This document shows positions 45,934 through 57,295 of a DNA stretch of 64,000 bases, piece by piece. Every line of letters begins with the position of its first letter. The first letter of the stretch is position 1. The stretch spans positions 186,001-250,000 of the forward strand of contig NZ_LNYE01000006.1 of assembly GCF_001467695.1 (NCBI RefSeq). The letters are read 5' to 3'. The notes below the pieces were generated by a model, which was not told the origin of the DNA, did no database searches, and worked only from the letters and a program-made list of their open reading frames with translations. The stretch is from Legionella gratiana (GTDB lineage: Bacteria; Pseudomonadota; Gammaproteobacteria; Legionellales; Legionellaceae). A program made the translations under genes and the position numbers.

Positions 45934-47408
45934 TCAGAACAATTCAATACATGTGGTATAGCATCCAACAAATCACTGGCTAATAATCCAGTCCCTCCTA
46001 GTTTTTTCGCGATCCAGTCTCCAGCAACCGCATGGACCCAAACGCCACACTGTGCTGAATGAGCTAAAGAAAAACCTTGGGCACAAAAACCGGCAATAAT
46101 ACCGCTCAATACATCGCCCATCCCTGCACTAGCCATACCAGGATTTCCACGAGGGCAGATAAATGTGTTTTTTTCAGCGGTTTGAATCACAGTTCCAGCA
46201 CCTTTTAATACAACAACACCACCATATTGTTGTTGGATTTTTGCTGCAGCTTGATATCTATCTTGCTGAATCAAATCAGTAGCGCAAGAAAGAAGACTTG
46301 CTGCTTCCCCAGGATGTGGCGTTAATACCCAATTATCATCTGATTGCGCGTTACTTGCTAACAATCTTAATGCGGAGGCATCAATCACCATAGGTAATTG
46401 TGACGTAATTGCTGTCAAAAATAGCTCAATAGCCCAATCACTTTCTCCGAGACCAGGCCCTATAACACAAACGGAAGCTTTTGCTAAAAGTGGTTTTAAG
46501 TCTTTTGCAGTTTTAATACCACTTACCATAGCTTCAGGAATTAAGGATAAAGCGCTTTTTGCATATTCAGGCCAAGTTGCCACAGTAACTGACCCAGCAC
46601 CCGTTCGCAGTGTTGCTTTTGCCGCAAGACTAATGGCTCCTGGCATGCCTGGGCCTCCTCCTATTACTAAGACATGGCCATAATTCCCTTTATGCGAATT
46701 TTTTTTACGCTTAGAAAGTGGTAAAGATAAAGCAATAGAATTTAGTAAACGTGCAGCAGGTGCTAATTGAGTAGTACAGGCTTCCAAGCCTAACGGACAA
46801 CAATAAATATCCCCACAATAATCTGGACCATCCGCAGTATACATACCTTGCTTTTGAGCTATGAATGTTGCAGTGACATTGGCTTTAACACAAAGGTTTT
46901 CCACCTGTCCTGTATCTGCATTAAGGCCTGATGGAATATCTAAAGCCACTACAGGAAGGCCACTTGCATTGATCTGATGAATTGCTGATGCAATATTTCC
47001 CCGCACAGGTCCTCTTAAACCAATACCTAGAAGAGCATCGATAATTAACTCAGCTTCGCTATCTAAAGGCTCCTCCGCAGGTTGGCAGTCAACTCCAGCA
47101 TTAATGGCCATCAAAGCTGCATGTTGGGCAGCAATGGGCAAATCAGCCAATGCCTTGCATTGATAAACAGTAGCAAATAATCCATGTTCATGTGCTAATC
47201 GTGCAACAACATATCCATCACCCGCATTATTTCCCGAACCACAATAAACTGCAAGATGACGAATATGAGGATAAAGTTTTATTATAAGCGAAAATGCCTC
47301 TGCTCCCGCTCGAGACATCAATGTATTTTCATCTAATTGATATAAAGAAGTAGCCTGTTGCTCACAAATTCTAATTTGCTCACAACGATAAAGGGCATTT
47401 TCTGACAT
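45930..47408 (-). CDS. nnr: bifunctional NAD(P)H-hydrate epimerase/dehydratase
   Basis: Repairs hydrated NAD(P)H. The N-terminal epimerase half (about 1-215) has YCGSGNNAGDGYVVARL and the ALLGIGLRGPVRG and VALDIPSGLNADTG blocks. The C-terminal half (about 225-492) is an ADP-dependent ribokinase-like dehydratase with VLVIGGGPGMPGAISLAAKA, VLTPHPGEAASLL, VVLKGAGTV and the GNPGMASAGMGDVLSG catalytic segment. The 492-residue fusion is the usual YjeF form in gamma-proteobacteria. The downstream neighbours tsaE and amiB agree. The stop of sspB lies 2 bp upstream. Confidence 0.93.
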   Translation of the reverse strand: MSENALYRCEQIRICEQQATSLYQLDENTLMSRAGAEAFSLIIKLYPHIRHLAVYCGSGNNAGDGYVVARLAHEHGLFATVYQCKALADLPIAAQHAALMAINAGVDCQPAEEPLDSEAELIIDALLGIGLRGPVRGNIASAIHQINASGLPVVALDIPSGLNADTGQVENLCVKANVTATFIAQKQGMYTADGPDYCGDIYCCPLGLEACTTQLAPAARLLNSIALSLPLSKRKKNSHKGNYGHVLVIGGGPGMPGAISLAAKATLRTGAGSVTVATWPEYAKSALSLIPEAMVSGIKTAKDLKPLLAKASVCVIGPGLGESDWAIELFLTAITSQLPMVIDASALRLLASNAQSDDNWVLTPHPGEAASLLSCATDLIQQDRYQAAAKIQQQYGGVVVLKGAGTVIQTAEKNTFICPRGNPGMASAGMGDVLSGIIAGFCAQGFSLAHSAQCGVWVHAVAGDWIAKKLGGTGLLASDLLDAIPHVLNCSE

Positions 47409-47409
47409 G

Positions 47410-47823
47410 CTACTTCACTAATTTCAACGATGGCTTACTTTTAGAAGACACTGGGCCTTCAACATCTGATGTAGATGAGCCCGAAGATGCCGGAGGCGGC
47501 TCTTCTTCATCTTCAAGTGCAAAGGCTATGCCCCTACCATTTTCTTTGGCATATATTTCCAATACAGCTGCTGGAGGAACAAAAATTTGCTCTGTCTTTC
47601 CTGAAAAACGCGCCGTAAAGATTATCCGATCATTCTCTAACAAAAGACCTCGAGTAGCTGCTGGAGAAATGTTCAACACAATACGATCATGATTCACGTG
47701 CTCTCTTGGAACCTGTACACCTAAATATGCTGCATTAACCAAAATATAAGGTGTTAATTCGTTATCGACTATCCAGTCGTAGGCAGCGCGAATTAAATAC
47801 GGTTTATTTGATGTCATAGTCAT
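47410..47823 (-). CDS. sspB: ClpXP adaptor / stringent starvation protein B
   Basis: Adaptor that delivers ssrA-tagged proteins to ClpXP. SNKPYLIRAAYDWIVDNELTPYILV and ISPAATRGLLLENDRIIFTARFSG are SspB blocks, and the acidic, Ser/Pro-rich tail ends in the ClpX-binding motif KPSLKLVK. I place the start at the ATG at 47823 (MTMTSNKPYL); the in-frame ORF extends to 47853 but that stretch lies inside sspA. A second ATG is two codons further in. About 137 residues. It overlaps no coding sequence with this start and follows sspA by 4 bp. Confidence 0.92.
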   Translation of the reverse strand: MTMTSNKPYLIRAAYDWIVDNELTPYILVNAAYLGVQVPREHVNHDRIVLNISPAATRGLLLENDRIIFTARFSGKTEQIFVPPAAVLEIYAKENGRGIAFALEDEEEPPPASSGSSTSDVEGPVSSKSKPSLKLVK

Positions 47824-47827
47824 ATAT

Positions 47828-48448
47828 TTATGCCGCTCGCAATTGTCGCTCAACGTCAGTCAAACTTGTTTGAAACGATTCACGTTTGAACAAGCGCTGC
47901 ATGTAAGCGATTATTCCTTTAAACTCTGGTGCAATATCTATCCCTAAACGAGGCAAGCGCCACAATAAGGGAGCTAATGCACAATCCAATAAAGAAAACT
48001 CATCACTTAAAAAATAAGGTTTATCTGCAAAAACAGGTTCAAGAGCCACTAAACTTTCAAATAAGCTTGTTCTCGCCTCTTCAACATTCTTATCTCTTAA
48101 GATATTATTCATTAAATAATACCAATCATGTTCTATTCTGTGCATCATTTTTCGTGTTTCCGCACGAGCAACTGGATAAACAGGTAATAACGGTGGATGA
48201 GGAAAACGCTCATCTAAATATTCCATAATAATACGTGGTTCATAAAGTACAAGTTCTCTATCGATTAATGTAGGAATTGTTCCATATGGATTAACTGATA
48301 ACAGATCAGCACTAGGTTCTGCTTGCTTTGCTGCAAGAATTTCTACATTAACTCCTTTTTCAGCCAACACGATACGAACTTGATGACTGTAGACATCATC
48401 CGTATCTGAAAATAAAGACATTATAGTGCGCTTTGCAACAATTGCCAT
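47828..48448 (-). CDS. sspA: stringent starvation protein A (GST-like RNAP-associated)
   Basis: Glutathione-S-transferase fold protein that binds RNA polymerase. The N-terminal SLFSDTDDVYSHQVRIVLAEKG and NPYGTIPTLIDRELVLYEPRIIMEYLDERFPHPPLLP are characteristic of SspA. The ATG at 48448 is chosen because AGGAG lies 6 nt upstream; a TTG two codons earlier is possible but poorer. About 206 residues. It is paired with sspB and lies downstream of petC, as in many gamma-proteobacteria. Confidence 0.93.
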   Translation of the reverse strand: MAIVAKRTIMSLFSDTDDVYSHQVRIVLAEKGVNVEILAAKQAEPSADLLSVNPYGTIPTLIDRELVLYEPRIIMEYLDERFPHPPLLPVYPVARAETRKMMHRIEHDWYYLMNNILRDKNVEEARTSLFESLVALEPVFADKPYFLSDEFSLLDCALAPLLWRLPRLGIDIAPEFKGIIAYMQRLFKRESFQTSLTDVERQLRAA

Positions 48449-48536
48449 GAGCAACTCCTATCAATTCATTAAAATATGTAACAATAAGGTAAAGACAAAC
48501 AAAACCATTACTTTACCACATTTTTGCCTTTTTGGG

Positions 48537-49199
48537 TTACTTTATGCCGATTTTTCGCCAATAAACTACTTTTAAGCTCAAAGAGACAAAAAATAAAATG
48601 ATTAAAAACCCAATCACAAAAAATCCCATAGAGTAACGCTCAATCTGGGTGGGTTCACTCACGTAGGTAAGAAAAGTCACCAAGTCTAATAAACTCACAT
48701 CAAATTGTCGAGTTACCATTTCATCACGTAATGTATCCAAAATGTTGGGCATCGCAACATCAGGCACAAGATGATTATTAGTTCCAAAAGGTCTAGAATC
48801 ATCTTTGTAAAAACCATTCAAGTAATTGTAGAGCCATTCTGTTCCTTTTTCCCGAACAATTAATGATAAATCTGGAGGTACTCTCCCAAACCATTGCTTT
48901 GCATCTTCCGGTGGCATGGCAATCTGAATTGGATCATTAATTGTTGCTTGAGTGAAGATAAGATTGTTTTTTAATAAACCCTCATCGATTTGTCCTGGAA
49001 AACGTATTAAGCCCAATCCTTCTGCCATGCGATTATACCTTAAATAGTTTAATGAGTGACAACCCGAACAATAATTCATAAAAAGCTTAGCACCTCTTTG
49101 TAGGCTCGCCTGATCGTGTATATTGATTGAAAATGAATGTGCCAATACTTGCTGAGTAACCAATAACCCTGCTAATAAGAGAAGATAAAAGAACCGCAT
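48537..49199 (-). CDS. petC: cytochrome c1 of the bc1 complex
   Basis: Membrane-anchored c-type cytochrome, 220 residues from the ATG at 49199. A signal peptide (MRFFYLLLLAGLLVTQQVLA) precedes the heme motif CSGCHSLNYLRY, and a C-terminal TM helix anchors it (about 192-212). The Met ligand region is VPDVAMPNIL. The open frame extends upstream to 49397 but that part lies inside petB and lacks a sensible signal peptide. The start overlaps the petB stop (TGATG). Transfers electrons from the Rieske centre to downstream cytochromes. Confidence 0.93.
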   Translation of the reverse strand: MRFFYLLLLAGLLVTQQVLAHSFSINIHDQASLQRGAKLFMNYCSGCHSLNYLRYNRMAEGLGLIRFPGQIDEGLLKNNLIFTQATINDPIQIAMPPEDAKQWFGRVPPDLSLIVREKGTEWLYNYLNGFYKDDSRPFGTNNHLVPDVAMPNILDTLRDEMVTRQFDVSLLDLVTFLTYVSEPTQIERYSMGFFVIGFLIILFFVSLSLKVVYWRKIGIK

Positions 49200-50413
49200 C
49201 AACGCCCTCCTAAGTGAATCGGGAGAGGACGAGTGGCTTCTATGCGTGTGTAAAAAGGCATAAGGACAAAATAAGCAAAATAAAATACTGTAGCTAATCG
49301 AGCAAGAAACAAACGCACTGGCGTTACTGGGATTGTGCCTAAGTACCCCAATACTACAAACGCAAGCACACCTAAAAAGAGCATTATTTGTGACCATTTC
49401 CCTTTATAGCGCATGGAACGTACGGAACTACGATCAAGCCATGGTAGTAAAAAAAGTAATAATAGTGCGAGACCCATGCATGTGATTCCAAGTAATTTAT
49501 TAGGTATAGCACGTAACATGGCGTAAAAAGGCGACATATACCACATTGGGGCAATATGATCGGGTGTAATAAGCGGGTTTGCTGGTACAAAATTATTATG
49601 CTCTAAAAAATATCCCCCCATTTCAGGAGCCCAAAATACCACTGCAAAAAATAAAATGAGGAATCCGAGCACCGCGACTAAATCTTTAATGAGGTAATAA
49701 GGATGAAAAGGAATTAAGTCAAACTGCTTTTCGTCTACATCGAGTCTATTTTTAAACTCAATTCCTTCTGGATTGTTAGAACCTACCTTATGTAAGGCAA
49801 CGATGTGCAAAAATACAAGCAACAACAGTAACAATGGGATAGCAATAACGTGCAACGCAAAAAAGCGCTGCAATGTAGCATTACCAACTGCATAATCGCC
49901 TCTAAGCCAGATCACAAGATTTTTGCCTACGTAGGGAATAGCATCAAATAAGGAAGTGATGACTTCAGCCCCCCAATAGGACATCTGCCCCCAAGGTAAT
50001 AAGTAGCCAAAAAATGCACCCGCCAAAAGCAGTACATATAAAAACATTCCCAAAAGCCAGACTAACTCTCTAGGCTTTTGATAGGAGCCATAAAGTAGGC
50101 CACGAAACAGATGCAAATAAATGACAATAAAAAATGCCGAAGCTCCTGTTGAATGCATATAGCGTAATAACCAACCAAAATGAACATCACGCATGATGTA
50201 TTCAATTGAAGAAAATGCTTGCTCAACACTGGGAGTGTAAAACATAGTAAGCCATAATCCAGTAATAAATTGATTGGCTAAAACTATGATCGCTAATGCG
50301 CCAAAAATATAAAAAAAATTCAAATTCTTTGGAACATAGTAAGCACTGAAATACTTCTTCCAAGTACTTGCCAAAGGAAAACGCTCATCGATCCAATTGA
50401 AGAATCTATTCAT
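49199..50413 (-). CDS. petB: cytochrome b of the bc1 complex
   Basis: Polytopic quinol-oxidising subunit, 404 residues, with eight or so TM helices. GQMSYWGAEVITSLFDAIPYVG contains the cd1 region, LLRYMHSTGASAF and RFFALHVIAIPLL carry heme-ligand His residues, and the PEMGGYFLEH segment corresponds to the PEWY-type motif (here PEMG). The length matches the full-length fused cytochrome b of proteobacteria. It follows petA by 4 bp and overlaps petC. Confidence 0.94.
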   Translation of the reverse strand: MNRFFNWIDERFPLASTWKKYFSAYYVPKNLNFFYIFGALAIIVLANQFITGLWLTMFYTPSVEQAFSSIEYIMRDVHFGWLLRYMHSTGASAFFIVIYLHLFRGLLYGSYQKPRELVWLLGMFLYVLLLAGAFFGYLLPWGQMSYWGAEVITSLFDAIPYVGKNLVIWLRGDYAVGNATLQRFFALHVIAIPLLLLLLVFLHIVALHKVGSNNPEGIEFKNRLDVDEKQFDLIPFHPYYLIKDLVAVLGFLILFFAVVFWAPEMGGYFLEHNNFVPANPLITPDHIAPMWYMSPFYAMLRAIPNKLLGITCMGLALLLLFLLPWLDRSSVRSMRYKGKWSQIMLFLGVLAFVVLGYLGTIPVTPVRLFLARLATVFYFAYFVLMPFYTRIEATRPLPIHLGGR

Positions 50414-50417
50414 TTAG

Positions 50418-51035
50418 TTAGTCTCTTTCCTCACCAATTACAATAGTGTGTTCATCAATAAAATAATACGGGGGTACTTCCAGATTAATGGGGGCTGGAA
50501 CATCTTTAAAGACTCTACCTGAAAGATCAAAAGTAGAACCATGACAAGGACAAAAAAAACCACCTGGCCAGTTAGGTCCTAAATCACCAAGATTTGGCTT
50601 GTATTTAGGTGAGCAACCTAGATGGGTACAAATTCCAATAAGTACCAAATACTCTGGGTTAATAGAACGATATTCATTTTTTGCATAATGGGGTTGTTGA
50701 GCAGTCAATGAATGAGGGTCGCGGAGTGACGTAGAATTCGTCGTTAATCGTTGCAACATTTCTTGAGTTCGTCTAATGATCCATACTGGTTTGCCACGCC
50801 ATTCAACGATTGCTTGTTCTCCAGGCTCTAATTTGCTTAAGTCAACCTGCACAGGGGCTCCTTCAGCCTGAGCTTTAGCGCTAGGTAACCAAGAAGCAAC
50901 AAAGGGAGTTAAGGCACATAGAGCTCCAATACCGCCTAGTACACAGGTTGTAGTTACCAAAAATTGGCGTCGTTCAGCATCTACCAAATCATTTTTATCC
51001 TGTTCGTGCTCAGGATCATTATTTTTACTCACCAT
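50418..51035 (-). CDS. petA: Rieske iron-sulfur subunit of the bc1 complex
   Basis: 205 residues from the ATG at 51035. The N-terminus has a twin-arginine type export and anchor sequence (ERRQFLVTTTCVLGGIGALC). The Rieske ligands are CTHLGC and CPCHGS. The open frame continues upstream to 51212, but that extension is made of the GC-rich palindromic element described below and has no similarity to PetA. AGG at about 8 nt serves as RBS. Transfers electrons from quinol to cytochrome c1. First gene of petABC, which follows rpsI. Confidence 0.94.
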   Translation of the reverse strand: MVSKNNDPEHEQDKNDLVDAERRQFLVTTTCVLGGIGALCALTPFVASWLPSAKAQAEGAPVQVDLSKLEPGEQAIVEWRGKPVWIIRRTQEMLQRLTTNSTSLRDPHSLTAQQPHYAKNEYRSINPEYLVLIGICTHLGCSPKYKPNLGDLGPNWPGGFFCPCHGSTFDLSGRVFKDVPAPINLEVPPYYFIDEHTIVIGEERD

Positions 51036-51054
51036 AATATCGCCTACATATGTT

Positions 51055-51275
51055 GTAACTAACGTGAGTTTCGGATAAGGAGTTCCTCCTCCACGGCGCG
51101 CAGCGTGGAGGAGGGTTGGGAAGAGGGAGTTAATCGATTGCACAAGCAATCTTTTAGAGTTTGTATCGCTAGGTGACGCTATTTTATCCCCCTCTCCCTG
51201 CCCCTTCCCCACGCTGCGCGAGGTGGAGATGGAATATATTCTATCTCTCCTTATCCGATACTCACGTTAAGTTAC
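51055..51275. mobile_element. MITE-like palindromic element upstream of petA
   Basis: Arms at 51060-51082 and 51247-51269 are inverted copies (22 of 23 positions), and a further GTAAC/GTTAC extends the outside ends (51055-51059 and 51271-51275) with a one-base bulge. Inside the left half is a perfect 9-bp hairpin CTCCTCCAC/GTGGAGGAG, and the right half holds related CCCACGCTGCGCG. The interior is much richer in GC than its surroundings. The element is about 220 bp and has no ORF of its own. Its insertion lengthens the petA leader. No target-site duplication was recognised. Confidence 0.65.
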
Positions 51276-51401
51276 CTACTTCGTGATCGAGATAATTTTG
51301 AATAATAAACATCATTATTCTTTTAATGAAGAGCTGGATGTCACAAATAAAGTGCAGTACGTAGACTGGGGATGCAAACACCAGCAACGCCTAGATCCGT
51401 A

Positions 51402-51429
51402 AATAAAAAACCCCGACAATGCGGGGTTT
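51402..51429 (-). terminator. Rho-independent terminator after rpsI
   Basis: On the minus strand, an AACCCCG/CGGGGTT-type stem (51408-51415 and 51422-51429) is followed by a run of T (about 51410 down to 51402). It lies 18 nt after the rpsI stop and ends the rplM-rpsI transcript. Confidence 0.85.
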
Positions 51430-51446
51430 CTTTAACCAATAAACAA

Positions 51447-51878
51447 TTAACGTTTTGAGTATTGGGTTGCACGACGAGCTTTGTGCAAGCCGACTTTCTT
51501 TCTTTCAACACGACGTGAATCACGGGTGAGTAAACCTCGAGCACGAAGTCTTCTACGAACAGAATCAGGACTAGGCTCTGCATCTTCTGCCAATCCCTTT
51601 TCATCATAAGCAACCAACGCTCTTGCAATTCCTAACCGTACAGCGCCTGCCTGACCAGAGATTCCACCACCAGTTACTGTAACGTAAACATCGAACTTGT
51701 CAACAAGATCAACGGTTTCCAGTGGCTGCATAACCACCATGCACGAAGTTTCACGGCAAAAATATTCTTGTAAAGTACGACCGTTGACTTTGATCTCACC
51801 TTTACCTGGGCGTAAAAACACACGAGCTGTTGAACTTTTTCTACGACCAGTGCCGTAGTATTGCTTCACTTCAGCCAT
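51447..51878 (-). CDS. rpsI: 30S ribosomal protein S9
   Basis: Full S9 signature. The N-terminal [29 protein letters not shown] and the central [22 protein letters not shown] lead to the basic tail ending QYSKR, which reaches the P-site tRNA. The 143 residues include a slightly longer N-terminus than E. coli S9. It follows rplM by 5 bp and is followed by a terminator. Confidence 0.97.
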   Translation of the reverse strand: MAEVKQYYGTGRRKSSTARVFLRPGKGEIKVNGRTLQEYFCRETSCMVVMQPLETVDLVDKFDVYVTVTGGGISGQAGAVRLGIARALVAYDEKGLAEDAEPSPDSVRRRLRARGLLTRDSRRVERKKVGLHKARRATQYSKR

Positions 51879-51883
51879 AATAC

Positions 51884-52318
51884 TTATTCCTCAATATCAA
51901 GTTGTTTGGGTTGCTGTGCAGCATGTGGATGCTCGTTGCCCGCATATACTTTCAGCTTACGATACATTTCTCTTCCCAAAGGATTCTTTGGTAACATGCC
52001 TTTAACAGCTATTTCGATAATTCTGACAGGATTTCTTGCTTGTAATTTTTCAAAACTATCTGATTTTATTCCACCTGGATATCCAGTATGACGATAGTAC
52101 ATCTTATCGGTAAACTTACGACCAGTTACAATAACTTTTTCAGCATTTGTAACAATAATATAATCTCCAGTATCAACATGGGGAGTATACTCAGCTTTAT
52201 GCTTGCCCCGTAAACGACGGGCAATTTCAGTTGCTAAGCGACCCAAAACCTTATCGCTGGCATCAACTACTAACCAGTCACGTTTGACTTCATGGCTTTT
52301 GGCACTAAATGTCTTCAT
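51884..52318 (-). CDS. rplM: 50S ribosomal protein L13
   Basis: 144 residues from the ATG at 52318 ([21 protein letters not shown]). GGAG lies 8 nt upstream, and the open frame beyond (to 52360) adds 14 residues without L13 similarity. The conserved [23 protein letters not shown] and the [11 protein letters not shown] segment confirm the family. Cotranscribed with rpsI. Confidence 0.97.
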   Translation of the reverse strand: MKTFSAKSHEVKRDWLVVDASDKVLGRLATEIARRLRGKHKAEYTPHVDTGDYIIVTNAEKVIVTGRKFTDKMYYRHTGYPGGIKSDSFEKLQARNPVRIIEIAVKGMLPKNPLGREMYRKLKVYAGNEHPHAAQQPKQLDIEE

Positions 52319-52455
52319 TAAATGAACTCCGAACCGCCTAAATTGGTAATCTTCTATCATGGACGGGCGATTTTAACCAAAACAGAATCATCCTACAAGT
52401 ATAAAGGAAAAAAATTTATAAATAATTATTAAAATCCGTGTAAATAGAGCAACTT

Positions 52456-52773
52456 TCACACTTGATCCATTAACAACTGAGTAACAATATTACCAGAAAT
52501 TAAATGTTTTTCTATGATTTCATCGATATCAGCAAAAGATGAATAACTATACCATACGCCTTCAGGATAAATCACGATACATGGACCTGAACTGCAGCGA
52601 CCAAGACAACCTGTTTTGCTAATGCGAACTTTTCCCGGTCCATGCATTCCCAGCTCTAAAAGCCGTGATTTTATATAATCAAAGTACTCTTCTCCACCAG
52701 AATTGGCGCAGCATTGTTTACCTGCTGCCTTCTTGTTGGTACATAAAAAAATATGTTTCGAGTAATAGTTCAA
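52456..52773 (-). CDS. thioredoxin-like [2Fe-2S] ferredoxin
   Basis: 105 residues with the fold of NuoE-type or Azotobacter-type [2Fe-2S] ferredoxins. Cys ligands fall at FLCTNKKAAGKQCC and GCLGRCSSGPC, the pattern seen in standalone (2Fe-2S) ferredoxin domain proteins. No export signal. It lies 4 bp after ihfA on the same strand, so it is probably transcribed with the pheST-ihfA unit. Redox partner unknown. Confidence 0.8.
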   Translation of the reverse strand: MNYYSKHIFLCTNKKAAGKQCCANSGGEEYFDYIKSRLLELGMHGPGKVRISKTGCLGRCSSGPCIVIYPEGVWYSYSSFADIDEIIEKHLISGNIVTQLLMDQV

Positions 52774-52777
52774 TGAA

Positions 52778-53071
52778 TTATTTTCCTATGGATTCAATTT
52801 TACTTTTTAGCTTCAAGCCTGGTTTAAAAGTCACAACTCTTCTCGCTACTACAGGAATTTCTTCTCCAGTCTTGGGGTTTCTACCTGGCCTTTGTGGTTT
52901 GTCCCTTAAAGTAAAATTACCAAATCCAGATAATTTTACATGATGTCCATGTTCAAGAGCATGTCGTAATTCTTCAAAAAAACTCTCGACCATCTCCTTT
53001 GAGGCAGGTTTGGACAACTTTAATTCATCACACAAGGTTTCTGCCATTATAGCTTTGCTCAATGCATTCAC
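52778..53071 (-). CDS. ihfA: integration host factor subunit alpha
   Basis: 97-residue nucleoid protein that bends DNA as a heterodimer with IhfB. The central block [40 protein letters not shown] contains the beta-arm with the intercalating Pro in [10 protein letters not shown]. Directly downstream of pheT (2 bp), as in E. coli. Confidence 0.96.
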   Translation of the reverse strand: MNALSKAIMAETLCDELKLSKPASKEMVESFFEELRHALEHGHHVKLSGFGNFTLRDKPQRPGRNPKTGEEIPVVARRVVTFKPGLKLKSKIESIGK

Positions 53072-53073
53072 GA

Positions 53074-55455
53074 TTATTCCCTCAATATGATTGAAAATTT
53101 ATTTTCTAACGTATTGATTATAGCATCAATTAAAGAATTAATCTCGGTGTCAACCAAAGTACGACTTTCATCTTGAATGGTTAGAGAAATCGCCAAGCTT
53201 TTTTTACCCAAAGGAATGCCTTCTCCTGTATATACATCAAATACATCAAAGGATTTTAACCAGTTCTCTTTTACAGTAGCTCTTACTGCTGATTCAATGT
53301 GCATGACCTCGATATCAGTATCGATTAAAAAGGATAAATCTCTTCGAATTTGAGGGTATTTTGAAATCGGTTTATAACGTGGTGCTTCGCATCCTATTAA
53401 TGCCTCTAAATTGATTTCAAAGAGAAGAACATCATGATGTAAATCCAGAGCATCTGTTAAGCGAGGATGCAACGTTCCCAGCCAGCCCGAAGGAACACCC
53501 TTTATATTGATTTGAGCTGATTGTCCAGGATGCAATGCGTCATGTGCTGTAGCAATGAACGCTACATGCTTTAATTTTAATGAAGCGAATAAAGATTGAA
53601 GATCTCCTTTTAAATCAAAAAAATCATACAATCGAGTCGTTTCACTCCAATGAACACTGCCTTGTTCCCCCATCAACAAACCTGCGATGCAGGGACGCTC
53701 TTTTAACTGCTCTTGATCCATATCAAAAACCACACCAATTTCAAAAAATTTAACTTCATTTTGTTGACGGTGTACATTATATATCAGAGAGGCGATTAAA
53801 CCTGGCCACATTCCTGTCCGCATTTGCGATAATTCGGAAGAAATAGGATTAAGTAATTGCATAAATGCTTTACGTGGATAAAGCTCATGTTGTAATTCAG
53901 GATCAACAAAACTGTAACTGATCGTCTCGTGGTACCCTCTGCTTGCAAACCAGCGCGAAAGTATTGTTGCTATTTCTTCGTTGCCGCATGTTTTTCCTGC
54001 TTGTACTAGCGTATATGTAGGTTCAGCATGTAAATTATCGTATCCATAAAGGCGAATGATTTCCTCAACCAAGTCCTCATCCCGCTGAATATCAAAGCGA
54101 TACGAAGGAATAATCACATCAAGAAAATGATTTTGTTCTTTTGTAATTTTAATACCTAAACCCTCAAGGAAACGCTTCATTTCCTTCAAAGAAATATTAA
54201 GCCCAGTCAATTTTTTAACTTTTTCCGTATTAAACGAAAAACATACGGTGCTCTGTACGTATCTTTGATCAGAAACCTCAATAATCGGTCCAGCTTCGCC
54301 ACCGACAATTTCTAAAATTAATGCGGTAGCTCTTTCTAAAGCGTTTATTTGTAGGTTTGGATCTACACCTCGTTCAAAGCGTTGCGATGAATCACTAAAT
54401 AAACCAAATTTCCTGGCCACTCCGGCAATGACAATGGGATTAAAAAAGGCGCTTTCTAAAAAGACATCTGTGGTATGCGCTTGCACAGAGCTTGCTTCTC
54501 CCCCCATAATTCCAGCCATTGCTAAAGGTCTTTCCTTATCAGCAATCACTAATACTTTTTCGTTCAAAGTTAATTTTTGGCCATCAAGCAACTCTAATTG
54601 CTCTTCTTGGTTACTATAGCGTACCTTTATTTCCCCGCTGATTTCATTCAAATCAAAAGCATGCATGGGTTGGCCTAATTCAAGCATGACATAATTCATT
54701 ACATCAACAACAGGATGAACGGACCTAATACCGCTTCGACGTAAACGCTCACTCATCCATAAAGGCGTGCTTGCTTGAGCATTTATTTTGCGAATAATTC
54801 GACCACAATAACGAGAACATGCCTCAGGAGCGTTCAAATGTATTGGAAAAACATCATCAATACTTGGAGTAACCGGAGAAATTTCTTTTTCCAATAAGGG
54901 TATTTTATTCAATACTGCTATTTCACGTGCAATACCCAAAACACTAAAGCAATCCGCACGGTTAGGCGTTAAATCAATATCCAATATATAATCATCAAGA
55001 GTCAAATATTTGCGCAAATCCATTCCTATAGGTGCATCACCTTCTAACTCCATAATTCCATCAGATTGCTCTGCCATACCCAATTCACTGACTGAGCAGA
55101 GCATCCCTTGAGATAACTCACCACGCAACTTTGATTCTTTAATATTAAAACCACCTGGCAAGCGTGCCCCAACCATAGCCAGAGCTACTTTTAATCCTGC
55201 TCTTACATTCGAAGCACCACAAACGATTTGCAACGGTTTTTCTGTATTTGCGTTTACTTCGCATAAAGTCAATTTATCTGCATTAGGATGAGGTTTTGTG
55301 CTAAGAACTTCAGCAACGATTACATGAGAAAACTCTCCTGCTACAGGGCTTACCGCATCCACCTCCAAACCAGCCATAGTCAATTGATCGGCCAATTTCT
55401 GTTCAGACAGTGAAAAATTAACCCATTCGTGTAACCACAATTTACTTAGTTTCAT
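53074..55455 (-). CDS. pheT: phenylalanyl-tRNA synthetase beta subunit
   Basis: 793-residue beta chain of the heterotetrameric synthetase. An EMAP/tRNA-binding-like N-terminal domain ([21 protein letters not shown]) is followed by the [20 protein letters not shown] segment, the editing region (B3/B4), B5 ([18 protein letters not shown]), and the C-terminal anticodon-binding FDX-ACB domain ([16 protein letters not shown]). Length normal. In the pheS-pheT-ihfA order. Confidence 0.96.
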   Translation of the reverse strand: MKLSKLWLHEWVNFSLSEQKLADQLTMAGLEVDAVSPVAGEFSHVIVAEVLSTKPHPNADKLTLCEVNANTEKPLQIVCGASNVRAGLKVALAMVGARLPGGFNIKESKLRGELSQGMLCSVSELGMAEQSDGIMELEGDAPIGMDLRKYLTLDDYILDIDLTPNRADCFSVLGIAREIAVLNKIPLLEKEISPVTPSIDDVFPIHLNAPEACSRYCGRIIRKINAQASTPLWMSERLRRSGIRSVHPVVDVMNYVMLELGQPMHAFDLNEISGEIKVRYSNQEEQLELLDGQKLTLNEKVLVIADKERPLAMAGIMGGEASSVQAHTTDVFLESAFFNPIVIAGVARKFGLFSDSSQRFERGVDPNLQINALERATALILEIVGGEAGPIIEVSDQRYVQSTVCFSFNTEKVKKLTGLNISLKEMKRFLEGLGIKITKEQNHFLDVIIPSYRFDIQRDEDLVEEIIRLYGYDNLHAEPTYTLVQAGKTCGNEEIATILSRWFASRGYHETISYSFVDPELQHELYPRKAFMQLLNPISSELSQMRTGMWPGLIASLIYNVHRQQNEVKFFEIGVVFDMDQEQLKERPCIAGLLMGEQGSVHWSETTRLYDFFDLKGDLQSLFASLKLKHVAFIATAHDALHPGQSAQINIKGVPSGWLGTLHPRLTDALDLHHDVLLFEINLEALIGCEAPRYKPISKYPQIRRDLSFLIDTDIEVMHIESAVRATVKENWLKSFDVFDVYTGEGIPLGKKSLAISLTIQDESRTLVDTEINSLIDAIINTLENKFSIILRE

Positions 55456-55568
55456 CTAAAGTCCTTACTGCATGATTGATTTTTACTCGGTATCGATATG
55501 TTCAATTCGCATCACGTTTAACAAAAGCGTCACCTATTGCCATTGAAGCCTATTGACAATCCTATCCC

Positions 55569-56651
<1,083 letters not shown>

Positions 56652-56698
56652 TCATGTCATTTTTCTAGGATATAAATCCAAGGCAAAAAACACAAAGA

Positions 56699-57058
56699 TT
56701 ATTTTGCTAATGCAGCCTTAGCTTGTTCTGCAATTGCAGCGAAAGCTACTTTGTCATGAACAGCCAGATCAGCCAATACTTTTCTATCTAATTCAATTGA
56801 TGCTTTTTTCAACCCATCAATTAGACGACTGTATGATAGGCCACACTCACGAGCTTGTGCATTAATTCGAGTGATCCACAATGCACGAAACTGACGTTTT
56901 TTCTGGCGTCTATCACGATATGCGTATTGACCTGCTTTAATTACTGCTTGTTTGGCCATGCGATAGGTTCGGCTACGAGCACCGTAATAACCTTTTGCTT
57001 GATCCATAACCTTCTTGTGACGCGCTTTTGCGGTCACACCACGTTTAACTCTTGGCAT
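56699..57058 (-). CDS. rplT: 50S ribosomal protein L20
   Basis: 119 residues. [38 protein letters not shown] is the basic N-terminal extension, and the globular part follows with [25 protein letters not shown]20 also represses its own operon in E. coli by binding the mRNA near rpmI. It follows rpmI by 15 bp. Confidence 0.97.
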   Translation of the reverse strand: MPRVKRGVTAKARHKKVMDQAKGYYGARSRTYRMAKQAVIKAGQYAYRDRRQKKRQFRALWITRINAQARECGLSYSRLIDGLKKASIELDRKVLADLAVHDKVAFAAIAEQAKAALAK

Positions 57059-57073
57059 TTTTCATTTCCTCCC

Positions 57074-57274
57074 TTAACTACCGTGCAACATACGTTCTGC
57101 CAAACGTGCATCGCATGGCTTTAAAGTTCCAGCTTCTACGCGTAAATGACGCTTTTGCTTGGTAGACTTTTTAGTAAGGATATGATTTCTATAAGCACCG
57201 CGACGTTTAATCGCGCCACTTGCTGTTCTACGAAAGCGTTTAGACGCTCCGCGATGTGATTTCAACTTCGGCAT
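57074..57274 (-). CDS. rpmI: 50S ribosomal protein L35
   Basis: 66 residues, highly basic: [45 protein letters not shown]. Matches L35 over its length. It lies between infC and rplT in the standard order, 21 bp after infC. Confidence 0.96.
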   Translation of the reverse strand: MPKLKSHRGASKRFRRTASGAIKRRGAYRNHILTKKSTKQKRHLRVEAGTLKPCDARLAERMLHGS

Positions 57275-57295
57275 AACAATATACTCCGCATTTAC

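Noticed and set aside
49200..49397. A longer petC reading frame starting at 49397
   Set aside because: It lies inside petB; the ATG at 49199 gives a proper signal peptide and usual length.
51036..51212. A longer petA reading frame starting at 51212
   Set aside because: The extension consists of the palindromic element, has no PetA similarity, and the ATG at 51035 has an RBS and starts the export signal.
52361..52455. A tRNA gene in the gap after the ferredoxin and before rplM
   Set aside because: No cloverleaf can be folded; the stretch is plain AT-rich sequence.
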